Shown one piece after another: positions 7,507 to 14,471 of a DNA stretch of 40,321 nucleotides (within the stretch, counting starts at the first letter, position 1; each line of letters opens with the position of its first letter). The notes below the pieces were generated by a model that was given only the letters and a program-made list of their open reading frames with translations, searched no databases and was not told where the DNA came from. Source of the DNA: Candidatus Magasanikiibacteriota bacterium (GTDB lineage Bacteria; Patescibacteriota; Patescibacteriia; Magasanikbacterales; UBA922); assembly GCA_018061685.1 (NCBI GenBank), contig JAGOTR010000004.1, positions 1 to 40,321 of the forward strand. The letters are read 5' to 3'. Position numbers and translations under genes: made by a program.

Positions 7507-7923
7507 ATGATGAAAAAATGGTGTTGTACAGAAAATGGAAAGGATATTGGATTGTTAGCGCTCCGCATCACGGTTGGTATTATTTTTATCTACAGTGGAT
7601 GGAGTAAGTTGAACGACATTAATTCAATTATTGGTATGTTTGACGCCATGGGATTTCCCGTTGCGGCATTTTGGGCATACCTTGTGGCTATCGTAGAATT
7701 TTTAGGTGGTCTTGCCGTACTTTTTGGGGTGTATACAAGAAATGCAGCACTCCTCCTCGCGATTATTATGGTTGTTGCACTGTTAGTGGCTCACACATCC
7801 GGACCATTTCAAAGTGCCATACCAGCCCTTTCTCTTTTGGGTGGGTCACTGGCCCTGTGGGGTGTTGGTGGTGGAAAATATAAACTGATGTCCAAACAAT
7901 CGGATTGCATCTGTAAAAAATAA
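7507..7923 (+). CDS. DoxX family membrane protein
   Basis: A 138-residue DoxX-family (SURF4-like) protein with four membrane helices. It has the family's LRITVGIIFIYSGWSKL opening helix, a short hydrophilic turn, FWAYLVAIVEFLGGLAVLFGVYTR across helices two and three, and a final small-residue-rich helix. Family members act in the membrane and are linked to thiol redox homeostasis, but the reaction is not settled. A CC near the N-terminus and a C-x-C pair at the end are cytosolic cysteines of possible relevance. A TTG start at 7471 would add a tyrosine-rich tail and is less likely than the ATG-ATG pair at 7507/7510. Confidence 0.85.
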   Translation: MMKKWCCTENGKDIGLLALRITVGIIFIYSGWSKLNDINSIIGMFDAMGFPVAAFWAYLVAIVEFLGGLAVLFGVYTRNAALLLAIIMVVALLVAHTSGPFQSAIPALSLLGGSLALWGVGGGKYKLMSKQSDCICKK

Positions 7924-7951
7924 GAAAAAATAAAAAAATCGATTCAAAGAG

Positions 7952-8000
7952 ATCCCGCCCTTCGCTTTTTATAAGCAATATAGGACGCGGGATTTTTTTG
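7952..8000 (+). terminator. Terminator of doxX
   Basis: ATCCCGC (7952-7958) pairs with GCGGGAT (7987-7993), followed by a T-run. Confidence 0.8.
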
Positions 8001-8286
8001 TATATACTATTGTATACAAAGTATTTTCAAATAAAATTATTATTTTTTTATATAAAAAAACATACTTTTCACCATATCACACACTTTTCACATGGTTTTC
8101 CCTATATATATCCACATATACATACATATTTTGTATACACTATTGTATACATTGTGGATAACTATGTGCATAAAACCACCTAAAAGTGGATAACTTTAGC
8201 AAAATAGTGTGTTTGTATACACAATTTTATACATTTTTTATAAAAAAAACATATTATTTAGCTAGTTTAAGCTAAAACTTAACATA
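8000..8286. other. AT-rich region with DnaA boxes and TGTATACA repeats
   Basis: No gene. On the minus strand there are two exact TTATNCACA-type DnaA boxes at 8153-8161 (TTATCCACA) and 8165-8173 (TTATGCACA), plus a one-mismatch box at 8185-8193. The plus strand has another one-mismatch box at 8108-8116. Four copies of the palindromic octamer TGTATACA occur at 8011, 8132, 8144 and 8214. Together with long A/T runs this looks like a DnaA-binding locus, 11 kb from dnaA. It could be an auxiliary origin element or a DnaA-titration site. Confidence 0.55.
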
Positions 8287-8315
8287 TTGACAAAATGTGC
8301 AAAATATGCTATGAT
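8287..8315 (+). promoter_or_regulatory. Strong promoter of the 8.3-kb structured RNA
   Basis: TTGACA (8287-8292), 17 bases and TATGAT (8310-8315). Transcription would start near 8322. Confidence 0.85.
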
Positions 8316-8321
8316 ATACAC

Positions 8322-8736
8322 AGATCATTCACAAAGCAATGAGGTATGTTCTTCGCAACAATGTTGTGGGGGACATTTCCCTCTTTTACTGCCTCATCTT
8401 TACCAAACTGACCTGTTATCTTCTCTGTTCTTTTAAAAAAGCAACAAAAAACAAACAGTCTCAGTAAAAAACACTTCTTCGGGAGAGTGCTCCCACACAA
8501 ATACACATACAAAAACAAATGTAAGAGGCAAGTTTGGTAATTTGGTAGCCCCAACCATATACATCATTGTGATTCGTCCGTGATGTTTCGGGGTTTCACC
8601 TTTGCAGGCTGGTAGAAGAGTTCCGTCGTCCCAGACGGATTGTTCTACACATCACTTGATGCGTATGACACGACTCTTGGGACAACCAAAGGGCCCGCCC
8701 TTACATTCTTGTACCATGGGGCGTTGGCCCTTTTTT
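8322..8736 (+). ncRNA. Structured RNA of about 410 nt, family not recognised
   Basis: A consensus promoter, no convincing protein frame and a strong terminator define a transcript of about 410 nt. Several long-range helices are visible. ATGAGG 8339-8344 pairs with CCTCAT 8392-8397. A 10-bp helix joins 8400-8409 to 8531-8540. GTGATGT 8580-8586 pairs with ACATCAC 8649-8655, which stacks directly on GTAGAA 8612-8617 with TTCTAC 8643-8648. That is capped by CCGTC 8623-8627 with GACGG 8634-8638. The size suits RNase P RNA or tmRNA, but I find no P4/CR-V motifs and no tRNA-like ends or tag frame. A housekeeping RNA with divergent sequence, or a lineage-specific RNA, are both possible. Confidence 0.65.
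8689..8736 (+). terminator. Terminator of the structured RNA
   Basis: GGGCC (8691-8695) pairs with GGCCC (8726-8730), with an inner GCCC/GGGC pairing, followed by TTTTTT (8731-8736). It lies immediately before the dksA-like promoter. Confidence 0.88.
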
Positions 8737-8743
8737 ATTTGTC

Positions 8744-8772
8744 TTGCAAAAGGTGTCGATTTCATATATAAT
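8744..8772 (+). promoter_or_regulatory. Promoter of the DksA/TraR-like gene
   Basis: TTGCAA (8744-8749), 17 bases and TATAAT (8767-8772). The leader is about 30 nt. Confidence 0.8.
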
Positions 8773-8809
8773 AAGCTCGTTTTGTTTTTACACTGTAATT
8801 TTACCCACT

Positions 8810-9202
8810 ATGGCTGCAGCAAGCACTTCACCATTTTCATCATCTTTTTTGGCACAAATTAAACAAGCTCTTGAAGAGCAAAGAACCCGCCTTACCAAAG
8901 AACTGGCTGGTGTTGCTGTACCCGGAGGAAAAAACGGAGAATTCTCTGCAGACTTTCCTGAGTTTGGGGACAAAGAAGATGAAAATGCAAAAGAAATTGA
9001 ACAATATACCACCAATAAACCGCTCGAGATGACGCTTGAAAAAGAGCTTGTTGACATTGAAAAATCATTGGAACGGCTTACAAACAACACCTATGGTATT
9101 TGTAAATATTGCCATAATGCAATAGACGAAAAACGGTTATTAGCGAGGCCAACATCATCTTCTTGTGTGAGCTGCAAAAAAACACTAACCAACGAATACT
9201 AA
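8810..9202 (+). CDS. DksA/TraR-family C4 zinc-finger protein
   Basis: A 130-residue member of the DksA/TraR family, whose members reach into the RNA polymerase secondary channel or act as related zinc-finger proteins. A helical N-terminal half (about residues 10-90) precedes a C4 zinc finger with C98-x2-C101 and C119-x2-C122 (GICKYCHNAI...CVSC). The gap between helices carries many acidic residues (EFGDKEDENAKE). The frame extends upstream to 8744, but that extension overlaps the promoter, so the ATG at 8810 is chosen. lspA follows within 12 nt and the pair is likely one operon, an arrangement seen in other bacteria. Confidence 0.88.
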   Translation: MAAASTSPFSSSFLAQIKQALEEQRTRLTKELAGVAVPGGKNGEFSADFPEFGDKEDENAKEIEQYTTNKPLEMTLEKELVDIEKSLERLTNNTYGICKYCHNAIDEKRLLARPTSSSCVSCKKTLTNEY

Positions 9203-9213
9203 ACCATATTCCT

Positions 9214-9687
9214 GTGGAGCACGCACTCACTCCGCACATACAAAAACGCCTCTTATACGCTATTGGTATAAGTGGCTTTTTTTTATTTCTTGATCAAGTA
9301 TGTAAATACCTGGTACGACAAGACGTATCGTTTGCTTGGTATATTATTGATCATATTTTCGGATGGGAATATTTTGCAAATCCCGGTGTTGCCTTTGGCA
9401 TACCCATACCCAACACGGTTATTATTATACTCACCCCACTCCTATTATTCGGGTTATTGTATTACTTTATACACACCACACATACCAATTGTGTATCAAT
9501 CTTAGGCGGCTCGCTTATTATATTGGGCGCAATTTCTAATTTTATCGATCGCGTATTGTTTGGCGTTACCATAGACTACATTCGAATTTTTACATCGGTA
9601 GCAAATATTGCCGATGGTATGATTATTGCGGGAGTACTGTTATTTTTGTATGATCAATATATTGGAAGTATGCGGATATACAGATAA
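9214..9687 (+). CDS. lspA: Lipoprotein signal peptidase (signal peptidase II)
   Basis: A 157-residue aspartic protease with four membrane helices that removes signal peptides from prolipoproteins. Conserved boxes are all present: D27-x3-K31 in helix one, NPGVAFG at 56-62, GAISNFIDR at 105-113 with catalytic D112, DYIRI, and NIADGMI with catalytic D134. The start is uncertain. GTG at 9214 follows the upstream stop and gives normal length, while a TTG at 9163 would overlap the DksA-like gene by 40 nt. The 3' end, including the stop codon, overlaps the left arm of the 148-bp palindromic element. A plausible substrate is the lipoprotein-like protein at 11372. Confidence 0.93.
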   Translation: MEHALTPHIQKRLLYAIGISGFFLFLDQVCKYLVRQDVSFAWYIIDHIFGWEYFANPGVAFGIPIPNTVIIILTPLLLFGLLYYFIHTTHTNCVSILGGSLIILGAISNFIDRVLFGVTIDYIRIFTSVANIADGMIIAGVLLFLYDQYIGSMRIYR

Positions 9688-9816
9688 TGCAGATTTACGG
9701 ATGCGATTGATGAATTGATTATTAGGTATATACCTATACCAATAATTTATTCATCTTATTATGCAATTCAACAAACAATCATATCCGTAAATCTGCATTA
9801 TCTGTATATCCGCATA
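9669..9816. repeat. 148-bp palindromic element, copy 1
   Basis: Two perfect 34-bp inverted arms (9669-9702 and 9783-9816) flank about 80 bp that is itself largely self-complementary. The lspA stop codon is inside the left arm. A second copy with nearly the same arms but a different centre is at 33209-33352. It may be a MITE-like non-autonomous element or a large structured repeat. It encodes no protein. Confidence 0.9.
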
Positions 9817-9842
9817 TTACTTATTTTTAACTAGGGAGGGAT

Positions 9843-11360
9843 ATGTTTACAAAAATAAATTCGGCTGCTGTGGTAGGCGTCGATTGTTTACCTATTACGG
9901 CAGAAGTTGATGTTGCGGGTAGTTGGCCCGGTTTTCAAATTGTTGGGTTGGCAGATACAGCGATTCAAGAAGCAAAGGAACGCATTCGTACTGCATGGAA
10001 AAATACAGACCTTTCGTTTCCATCAAACAGCCGCGTGGTCATTAACTTGGCGCCTGCGGATGTTCGAAAAGTGGGATCGGCATACGATTTGCCCATGGCC
10101 ACGGGCATGTTTATAGCGAGTGAAAAAATTGAGTGTGATGTAGCCTCATCATTATTTGTTGGAGAATTAGCACTTGATGGAACACTTCGCCACACGACCG
10201 GGATACTCCCATTAACTATTTTTGCAAAAGAAGCAGGGTATACCGCCATTTTTCTTCCGGCGATAAATGCACCTGAAGCAAGTATTATTCACGACGTCAC
10301 CGTGTATCCCGTTCGGACCTTTCGTGACATTGTAGATCACTTAACCGGTGTACAAAAAATTTCTCCACTCACACCACGCTCACACGACGTACTTTTTGGT
10401 GCACAAGAAACAGAAATGGACATGGCATTTGTAAAAGGACAAAGTTTTGTAAAACGTGCACTTGAAATAGCGGCAAGTGGTGCGCACAACATTTTACTTT
10501 CGGGACCACCCGGATCGGGGAAAACTCTTTTAGCAAGAACACTGCCCTCAATTTTGCCGAGAATGACCGTGGACGAAGCAATTGAAGTAACCAAAATATA
10601 TTCTGTTGCAGGGCTTTTGTCTGGCGACGTATCACTCGTTACCACACGCCCATTTCGCTCTCCACACCATAGTGCAAGTGGGGTAGCACTCGTGGGTGGA
10701 GGCAAATTCCCCAAACCCGGTGAGATTTCTTTGGCTCACCGAGGCGTATTATTTTTAGATGAATTTCCAGAATTTCCGCGATTAGTATTAGAAAATTTAC
10801 GCCAGCCACTTGAAGACGGCATTGTTACCATTTCACGAGCACAAGGCACACTCACATTTCCCGCATCATTTACCCTAGTTGCAAGCCAAAATCCATGCCC
10901 GTGTGGGTATGCAACGGATACGGAAAAACGATGTACCTGTTCACCTATAAGTATTTCTCGCTATCAAAAAAAGATTAGCGGACCCTTGCTCGACCGAATT
11001 GATTTACATGTAGAAGTACCACGAGTGAGCTTTGAAAAATTGACGGGTGACAGTGATAATGAATCATCGGGAACGATTCGAGAGCGAGTAGAAGCGGCAC
11101 GCGAACGACAAGCAATGAGACTCAAAGGAACACCGTATACCACAAACAGTGAAATGAAAAACAAAGAAATAAAACAATACTGTGCACTCAACGAAGCATC
11201 CCTCGCGCTCCTCAGACAAGCTGTTGAACGACTGCATCTATCAGCACGAAGTTTTCATAGAATTATTAAATTGTCTCGGACGATTGCTGATTTATCTCAA
11301 AGTGAAAACATTGAGACGGCACATGTGGCAGAGGCGTTGCAGTATAGGAGTAAAGAATGA
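9843..11360 (+). CDS. comM: ComM/YifB family Mg-chelatase-like AAA+ ATPase
   Basis: A 505-residue ComM (YifB) protein. ComM is a hexameric helicase that promotes branch migration when transformed DNA is integrated. The N-terminal ChlI-like domain (about 1-170) contains FQIVGLADTAIQEAKERI and DLPMA. The Mg-chelatase AAA+ core has Walker A GPPGSGKT (221-228) and Walker B GVLFLDEF (301-308). A cysteine cluster follows at C352, C354, C364 and C366 (NPCPCGY...RCTCS), and the C-terminal domain carries LSARSFHRIIKLSRTIADL. An unusually clear ribosome binding site (GGGAGGG, ending 3 nt upstream) sets the start. The gene follows palindromic element copy 1 and ends 12 bp from the convergent lipoprotein-like gene. 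Confidence 0.93.
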   Translation: MFTKINSAAVVGVDCLPITAEVDVAGSWPGFQIVGLADTAIQEAKERIRTAWKNTDLSFPSNSRVVINLAPADVRKVGSAYDLPMATGMFIASEKIECDVASSLFVGELALDGTLRHTTGILPLTIFAKEAGYTAIFLPAINAPEASIIHDVTVYPVRTFRDIVDHLTGVQKISPLTPRSHDVLFGAQETEMDMAFVKGQSFVKRALEIAASGAHNILLSGPPGSGKTLLARTLPSILPRMTVDEAIEVTKIYSVAGLLSGDVSLVTTRPFRSPHHSASGVALVGGGKFPKPGEISLAHRGVLFLDEFPEFPRLVLENLRQPLEDGIVTISRAQGTLTFPASFTLVASQNPCPCGYATDTEKRCTCSPISISRYQKKISGPLLDRIDLHVEVPRVSFEKLTGDSDNESSGTIRERVEAARERQAMRLKGTPYTTNSEMKNKEIKQYCALNEASLALLRQAVERLHLSARSFHRIIKLSRTIADLSQSENIETAHVAEALQYRSKE

Positions 11361-11371
11361 TTTTTTCGAGG

Positions 11372-11893
11372 CTAGGGACGATAGACTGGGGGAGTGACCA
11401 CATACAATTTACCTCCAAATCTTTTTACAACAAAATCAAACACTGTCTGAGAGGAAGATTGATCTTCGGTTGCACCGCAACAAGGTTCTGCAACAAAAAG
11501 ACTCCCATCAGCATACTGAAACTCCACGCGAAATACATACTCATCTCGTGAGACTTTTTTGGTATGTACAATGGTTGCTTGTAAACACGTCCCCGTTGCT
11601 TCGCAGTAATTTTGTAACACCTGTCCTAGGGTAAACGCATTGTCCTCATATACAGACACACTCTCCCAACCTTGAAAAAGGTATGCCGCTTGTTCAAACT
11701 CTTCGGATTCTAAATAGGTAAAAAATGAACTAAGTGTCATTTTGGCTTCATCAATATCGTTTGATGTTGTGGGAGCGTCCACCACTTTCGCCGGTACAGG
11801 TGTATGTAATGGTGTTATAGGTAAAGCACCCTGAAGAGGATCACAGCCAACACCGAGAACAAACGCACTTAAGATACAGAGAAAAAATTTCAT
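11372..11893 (-). CDS. Putative secreted lipoprotein of unknown function
   Basis: A 173-residue protein with an N-terminal signal sequence (MKFFLCILSAFVLGVGC). The cysteine after LGVG could be lipidated, although Gly at -3 departs from the usual lipobox. After a proline-rich linker, a domain of about 120 residues carries several cysteines (NYCEATGTC and EPCCG) and a helical opening (SSFFTYLESEEFEQAAYLF) resembling NTF2-like or DUF4878-type folds. Family assignment is tentative. An in-frame upstream start would overlap the methyltransferase, so the ATG at 11893, 7 nt after that gene's stop, is preferred. The two genes are probably one operon. Confidence 0.65.
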   Translation of the reverse strand: MKFFLCILSAFVLGVGCDPLQGALPITPLHTPVPAKVVDAPTTSNDIDEAKMTLSSFFTYLESEEFEQAAYLFQGWESVSVYEDNAFTLGQVLQNYCEATGTCLQATIVHTKKVSRDEYVFRVEFQYADGSLFVAEPCCGATEDQSSSQTVFDFVVKRFGGKLYVVTPPVYRP

Positions 11894-11900
11894 ACAAATA

Positions 11901-12602
11901 CTATTTTGAACGAAATGCCTCAAATAATTCAAATGAAACAGGGTATGTTTCCACGCTTTCAGTTTTTGAAACCAATCGCACAATGGAAAATCCCGCCTCT
12001 GTTAAAAATTGTTGCAGCATATCAAATTTGCCTAATGTACTCGAAAAGCCAATTAACAATCTTCCTTGGGGATTGAGATAATTCTTTGCTTGCATAATAA
12101 ATTTTTTCGTTGACACATACCCCGGATCGTATACTGCCTTTTGTAATACGCTTATATCTGTATCTGGATTAACATACCCAAACGGCGTATTCCAATAAAT
12201 AGTATCAAATTGGGTGTCTTTTGAAAGTGGTGTATATACATCACCATGAAGAACAGTTACTTTATTTTCAACCCCGTGACGGACGACATTTTCTTGTGTA
12301 TTTTTCACCGCATCTCTATTTATATCAATAGCCGTCACATGTGATGATCCTCGGAGTGCAGCAAATACCGTCGTGACTCCAGTGCCACAACCAATTTCCA
12401 AAAAAGTTTCTCCAGGGTGTATTGGTAATTCTTGAGCAAAAAATTCTGTATCAAAAAAGTATTTCGGAGAAAATACATTTGGATATATCACGAATGTACG
12501 CCCTAACACATCTACTGTATATGGCTGTTTTTCTTTTTGACTTTGTCGCAAAACTTGTTCAGTTCCATCTAAGTATTGGCTGTATCTTTTTTGAACAGGC
12601 AT
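11901..12602 (-). CDS. Class I SAM-dependent methyltransferase
   Basis: A 233-residue Rossmann-fold methyltransferase. Motif I is FLEIGCGTGVTTV, the post-I acidic end of strand two is AIDIN, and the motif IV equivalent is YWNTPFGY. That last motif replaces the (D/N)PPY of HemK/PrmC-type N-methyltransferases with NTPF, which still suits an amine or amide target. The N-terminal 80 residues are a short substrate-binding region. Overall it sits near the 'methyltransferase small domain' group, and the substrate cannot be named. The frame extends upstream to 12704 but without conserved residues, so the ATG at 12602 is preferred. It is upstream of, and probably co-transcribed with, the lipoprotein-like gene. 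Confidence 0.75.
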   Translation of the reverse strand: MPVQKRYSQYLDGTEQVLRQSQKEKQPYTVDVLGRTFVIYPNVFSPKYFFDTEFFAQELPIHPGETFLEIGCGTGVTTVFAALRGSSHVTAIDINRDAVKNTQENVVRHGVENKVTVLHGDVYTPLSKDTQFDTIYWNTPFGYVNPDTDISVLQKAVYDPGYVSTKKFIMQAKNYLNPQGRLLIGFSSTLGKFDMLQQFLTEAGFSIVRLVSKTESVETYPVSFELFEAFRSK

Positions 12603-12676
12603 TTTATTGTGCATACAAATAAATATAATTCTTCTCTTGTACATCTTTTTATTTTTGAAAAGATACATAAGGGAAT

Positions 12677-12722
12677 CCGAGATTGTGTGTGAGGGGGGAG
12701 GCACACACAGTAACGCTCTCGG
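12677..12722. terminator. Long hairpin after GC-rich island 1
   Basis: CCGAGA (12677-12682) pairs with TCTCGG (12717-12722), and inner TGTGTGTG (12684-12691) with CACACACA (12702-12709). It lies just downstream of the island's last stop. It lacks a clear U-run, so termination or 3' end protection are both possible. Confidence 0.5.
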
Positions 12723-12734
12723 GGACGTTTTTAC

Positions 12735-13202
12735 TCAGATGTCCACGCGCACCAGCTCGGCGGGCGCGATCCACAACTCATAGTCGCTCAACTCGATGAC
12801 GACGAAGAACTTGTCGTTCCATCGGACAGAACTTCCCTGCGTGATGGCGCGGGTCAGCTTGCTCTTGATGTCTGCGGGTACCGGAACCAGGCGATCTTCT
12901 TCACCTGGATCAATGGCAAAGCCGAACACCGGCAAAGCCTCGGGGACAGCATCATAGGAGTTGATGTGATCTCCAGCTTGTGAAAGCCCCCGGTGTCGAC
13001 GACCGTTTTTCTGAGCCTTCTGCCGCATGGCAGCCAACGAGAAGGGTCCGGCCTGCCGCTCGGTAGTGAAATACTCTGGGAGTTGGGTCATCATCCGACG
13101 ACCAATATCCGAGTTCACCTCAAGCGTGGACAGGGCCAACCGGAGGTTGTTGTCTTCAATTGCGGCGATTACTCGCCAGTTCTTGAAAAGGGGGCTTGGC
13201 AT
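12735..13202 (-). CDS. GC-rich orphan gene, island 1, second gene
   Basis: A 155-residue protein I do not recognise. It is clearly richer in G and C (by eye above 55%) than its AT-rich neighbours, with GC-ending codons. A textbook ribosome binding site, AAAGGAG, precedes the ATG at 13202. The reading frame continues upstream to 13313, but the SD-supported ATG is chosen. The N-terminal half is helical (PSPLFKNWRVIAAIEDNN...). The C-terminal half looks beta-rich, with a SSVRWNDKFFVVIELSDYELWIAPAEL stretch suggesting a small barrel-like domain. It starts 1 nt after the stop of the upstream island gene, with its SD inside that gene, so the two should be translationally coupled. The composition suggests recent acquisition. 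Confidence 0.7.
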   Translation of the reverse strand: MPSPLFKNWRVIAAIEDNNLRLALSTLEVNSDIGRRMMTQLPEYFTTERQAGPFSLAAMRQKAQKNGRRHRGLSQAGDHINSYDAVPEALPVFGFAIDPGEEDRLVPVPADIKSKLTRAITQGSSVRWNDKFFVVIELSDYELWIAPAELVRVDI

Positions 13203-13203
13203 C

Positions 13204-13452
13204 TCAGACTCCTTTCTTCTCTTGGCTTCCGCCAACAGGGTTGACCTTCTCGAGAGCTTCCTGGTACTTCCATTCCAGAATTTCTGCCGGCATGTCCGAC
13301 ACAGGAGGATCACATTCCGGAGTCCCCGCAGGAACGGGGATCTTGAGCTTCCAGCAGAACACTCGAACTTGCAAGGGGGTCATTCCCGCCTTTGCCCGAT
13401 CAAGCGCCTCTTGATGCCCCTTTTTGCGTTCGTCGGGAGAAAGTCGCGACAT
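13204..13452 (-). CDS. GC-rich orphan gene, island 1, first gene
   Basis: An 82-residue, largely helical, charged protein of unknown function starting MSRLSPDERKKGHQEALDRA. It contains a proline-rich middle (KIPVPAGTPECDPPVSDMP) and a helical end (EILEWKYQEALEKV). The ATG at 13452 is preceded by AGGTAGGTG, a plausible ribosome binding site; a GTG two codons upstream is less likely. It is GC-rich like its partner, from which it is separated by one base. A consensus promoter on the same strand lies 120 nt upstream, and the leader contains a GC-rich hairpin (13477-13498). Confidence 0.65.
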   Translation of the reverse strand: MSRLSPDERKKGHQEALDRAKAGMTPLQVRVFCWKLKIPVPAGTPECDPPVSDMPAEILEWKYQEALEKVNPVGGSQEKKGV

Positions 13453-13476
13453 ATACACCTACCTTTTGTGGGTTTT

Positions 13477-13498
13477 GCTGAAGCATGCTTGCCTCAGC
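13477..13498 (-). promoter_or_regulatory. Leader hairpin of GC-rich island 1
   Basis: GCTGA (13477-13481) pairs with TCAGC (13494-13498) around an AAGCATGCTT palindrome. It sits in the 5' leader, about 25 nt before the start codon, and could modulate translation. Confidence 0.4.
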
Positions 13499-13567
13499 CT
13501 GCGAATATACGCTATCTTTACTAATTGTTCAATACTTTTATAATATATATATAATATAATTATGCTA

Positions 13568-13632
13568 TGTATAGCTAAATAATATATATTTGTCAAAAAT
13601 ATTGACAAAGTACTATTCTTAACTCATACTAT
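13568..13632. promoter_or_regulatory. Divergent promoters between island 1 and TrmB-like regulator 1
   Basis: On the minus strand, TTGACA (13591-13596), a 17-base spacer and TATACA (13568-13573) drive the GC-rich island. On the plus strand, TTGACA (13602-13607) with TACTAT (13627-13632) faces the regulator, with a 19-base spacer. The predicted plus-strand start falls at about the ATG, implying a leaderless mRNA. The two -35 boxes form the inverted repeat TTTGTCA-N7-TGACAAA (13589-13609), so one bound protein could control both directions. Confidence 0.65.
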
Positions 13633-13638
13633 AATTAT

Positions 13639-14412
13639 ATGTTTTTAGAATCTCACCTCACAGAAATAGGATTTACCCAAAAAGAAGCCCAAGTCTATTT
13701 GGCCGCTCTTGAAATTGGTACAGCCTCTGTACAAGAACTCGCCACAAAAAGCATGCTGAAACGACCAACGGTGTATGTCATTTTGGAACAACTCAAACAA
13801 AAAGGCTTTATTCAAGAAGAAAAAAAAGGAAAGGGGAGTCACTATAGGGCAGCAAACCCAGACGTACTCAAACGAAAAACCCAAGAACAATCTGCAAAAA
13901 TAAGTGAAGCCATGCCCTTTTTACAAATGATGTATAAAAAAGATCAAGGCAAACCCCATGTAGACGTGTACGAAGGGGTTGAGGGGATAAAGCAAGTGTA
14001 TTTTGATTTAGTGTGGAAAAGTAACACAGAAATCTTATTTTTTTCTTCTATTCGAAAAACCTACGAATCTATCCCTGGGCTTTTGGAGTATTGGTTAGAA
14101 GCCGGGCTCACGCACCCCAACTTTCAAAAACAAATGCGAGAATTTATTAATCCCGAACCAACGGATATTGCGTATGCCAAAAAAGCCATGAAGCAAAACC
14201 CTGATCTCGCCGTGCGAATGATTCCAAAACAAAGTCCGTTCCAATTTGTGGGAACAGATAACGCCATTTTTGAAGACAAAATTATGATGGTTTGTTTTGA
14301 AGAAAAATTATTTACCACGGTGATTCAAAGTAAACCCATTGCCGACAGTCTTCGGGTACTCTATGAACTCGCCTGGAGTACGGCTACACCCCTTGAATCC
14401 GTCTTCGCCTGA
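13639..14412 (+). CDS. TrmB-family transcriptional regulator 1
   Basis: A 257-residue TrmB-like regulator. The N-terminal winged helix-turn-helix (about residues 5-75) shows the family pattern: LTEIGFTQKEAQVYLAALEIGTASVQELA, recognition-helix region KRPTVYVILEQLKQKGFI, and a wing with HYRAANP. A linker helix leads into an effector domain (about 105-250). It contains PHVDVYEGVEGIKQVYFDL and a NTEILFFSS strand, shared with the paralogue at 23192. The promoter suggests a leaderless mRNA. It is divergent from the GC-rich island and convergent with the M23 peptidase gene. The last codons and stop overlap a GC-rich repeat unit (14399-14430). Its ligand is unknown. Confidence 0.85.
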   Translation: MFLESHLTEIGFTQKEAQVYLAALEIGTASVQELATKSMLKRPTVYVILEQLKQKGFIQEEKKGKGSHYRAANPDVLKRKTQEQSAKISEAMPFLQMMYKKDQGKPHVDVYEGVEGIKQVYFDLVWKSNTEILFFSSIRKTYESIPGLLEYWLEAGLTHPNFQKQMREFINPEPTDIAYAKKAMKQNPDLAVRMIPKQSPFQFVGTDNAIFEDKIMMVCFEEKLFTTVIQSKPIADSLRVLYELAWSTATPLESVFA

Positions 14413-14430
14413 AGGCTACGCCGGACAAGT
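14399..14430. repeat. GC-rich interspersed repeat overlapping the regulator's stop codon
   Basis: The unit contains CTTCGCCTGAAG and ends GCCGGACAAG. It belongs to the same short GC-rich repeat family as the units near 18731-18786 and 36113-36230 (shared TTCGCC, GCCGG and CAAG elements). The TGA stop of the TrmB-like gene lies inside it. Confidence 0.6.
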
Positions 14431-14471
14431 AGTGTGGTTTCATTGATTAGCTCAATAATGAAACGGAAAAT

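Noticed and set aside
8322-8736. Naming the RNA as tmRNA or RNase P RNA
   Set aside because: No tRNA-like ends, tag reading frame, P4 or CR-V motifs were found. Length alone is not enough, so it is left unnamed.
8602-8862. Plus-strand open frame of 86 codons before the DksA-like gene
   Set aside because: It runs through the 3' half of the structured RNA, its terminator and the next promoter, and its composition is not protein-like.
13589-13609. TTTGTCA-N7-TGACAAA as a stand-alone TrmB operator
   Set aside because: Both arms are explained as -35 hexamers of divergent promoters. An operator role is possible but not needed to explain the symmetry.
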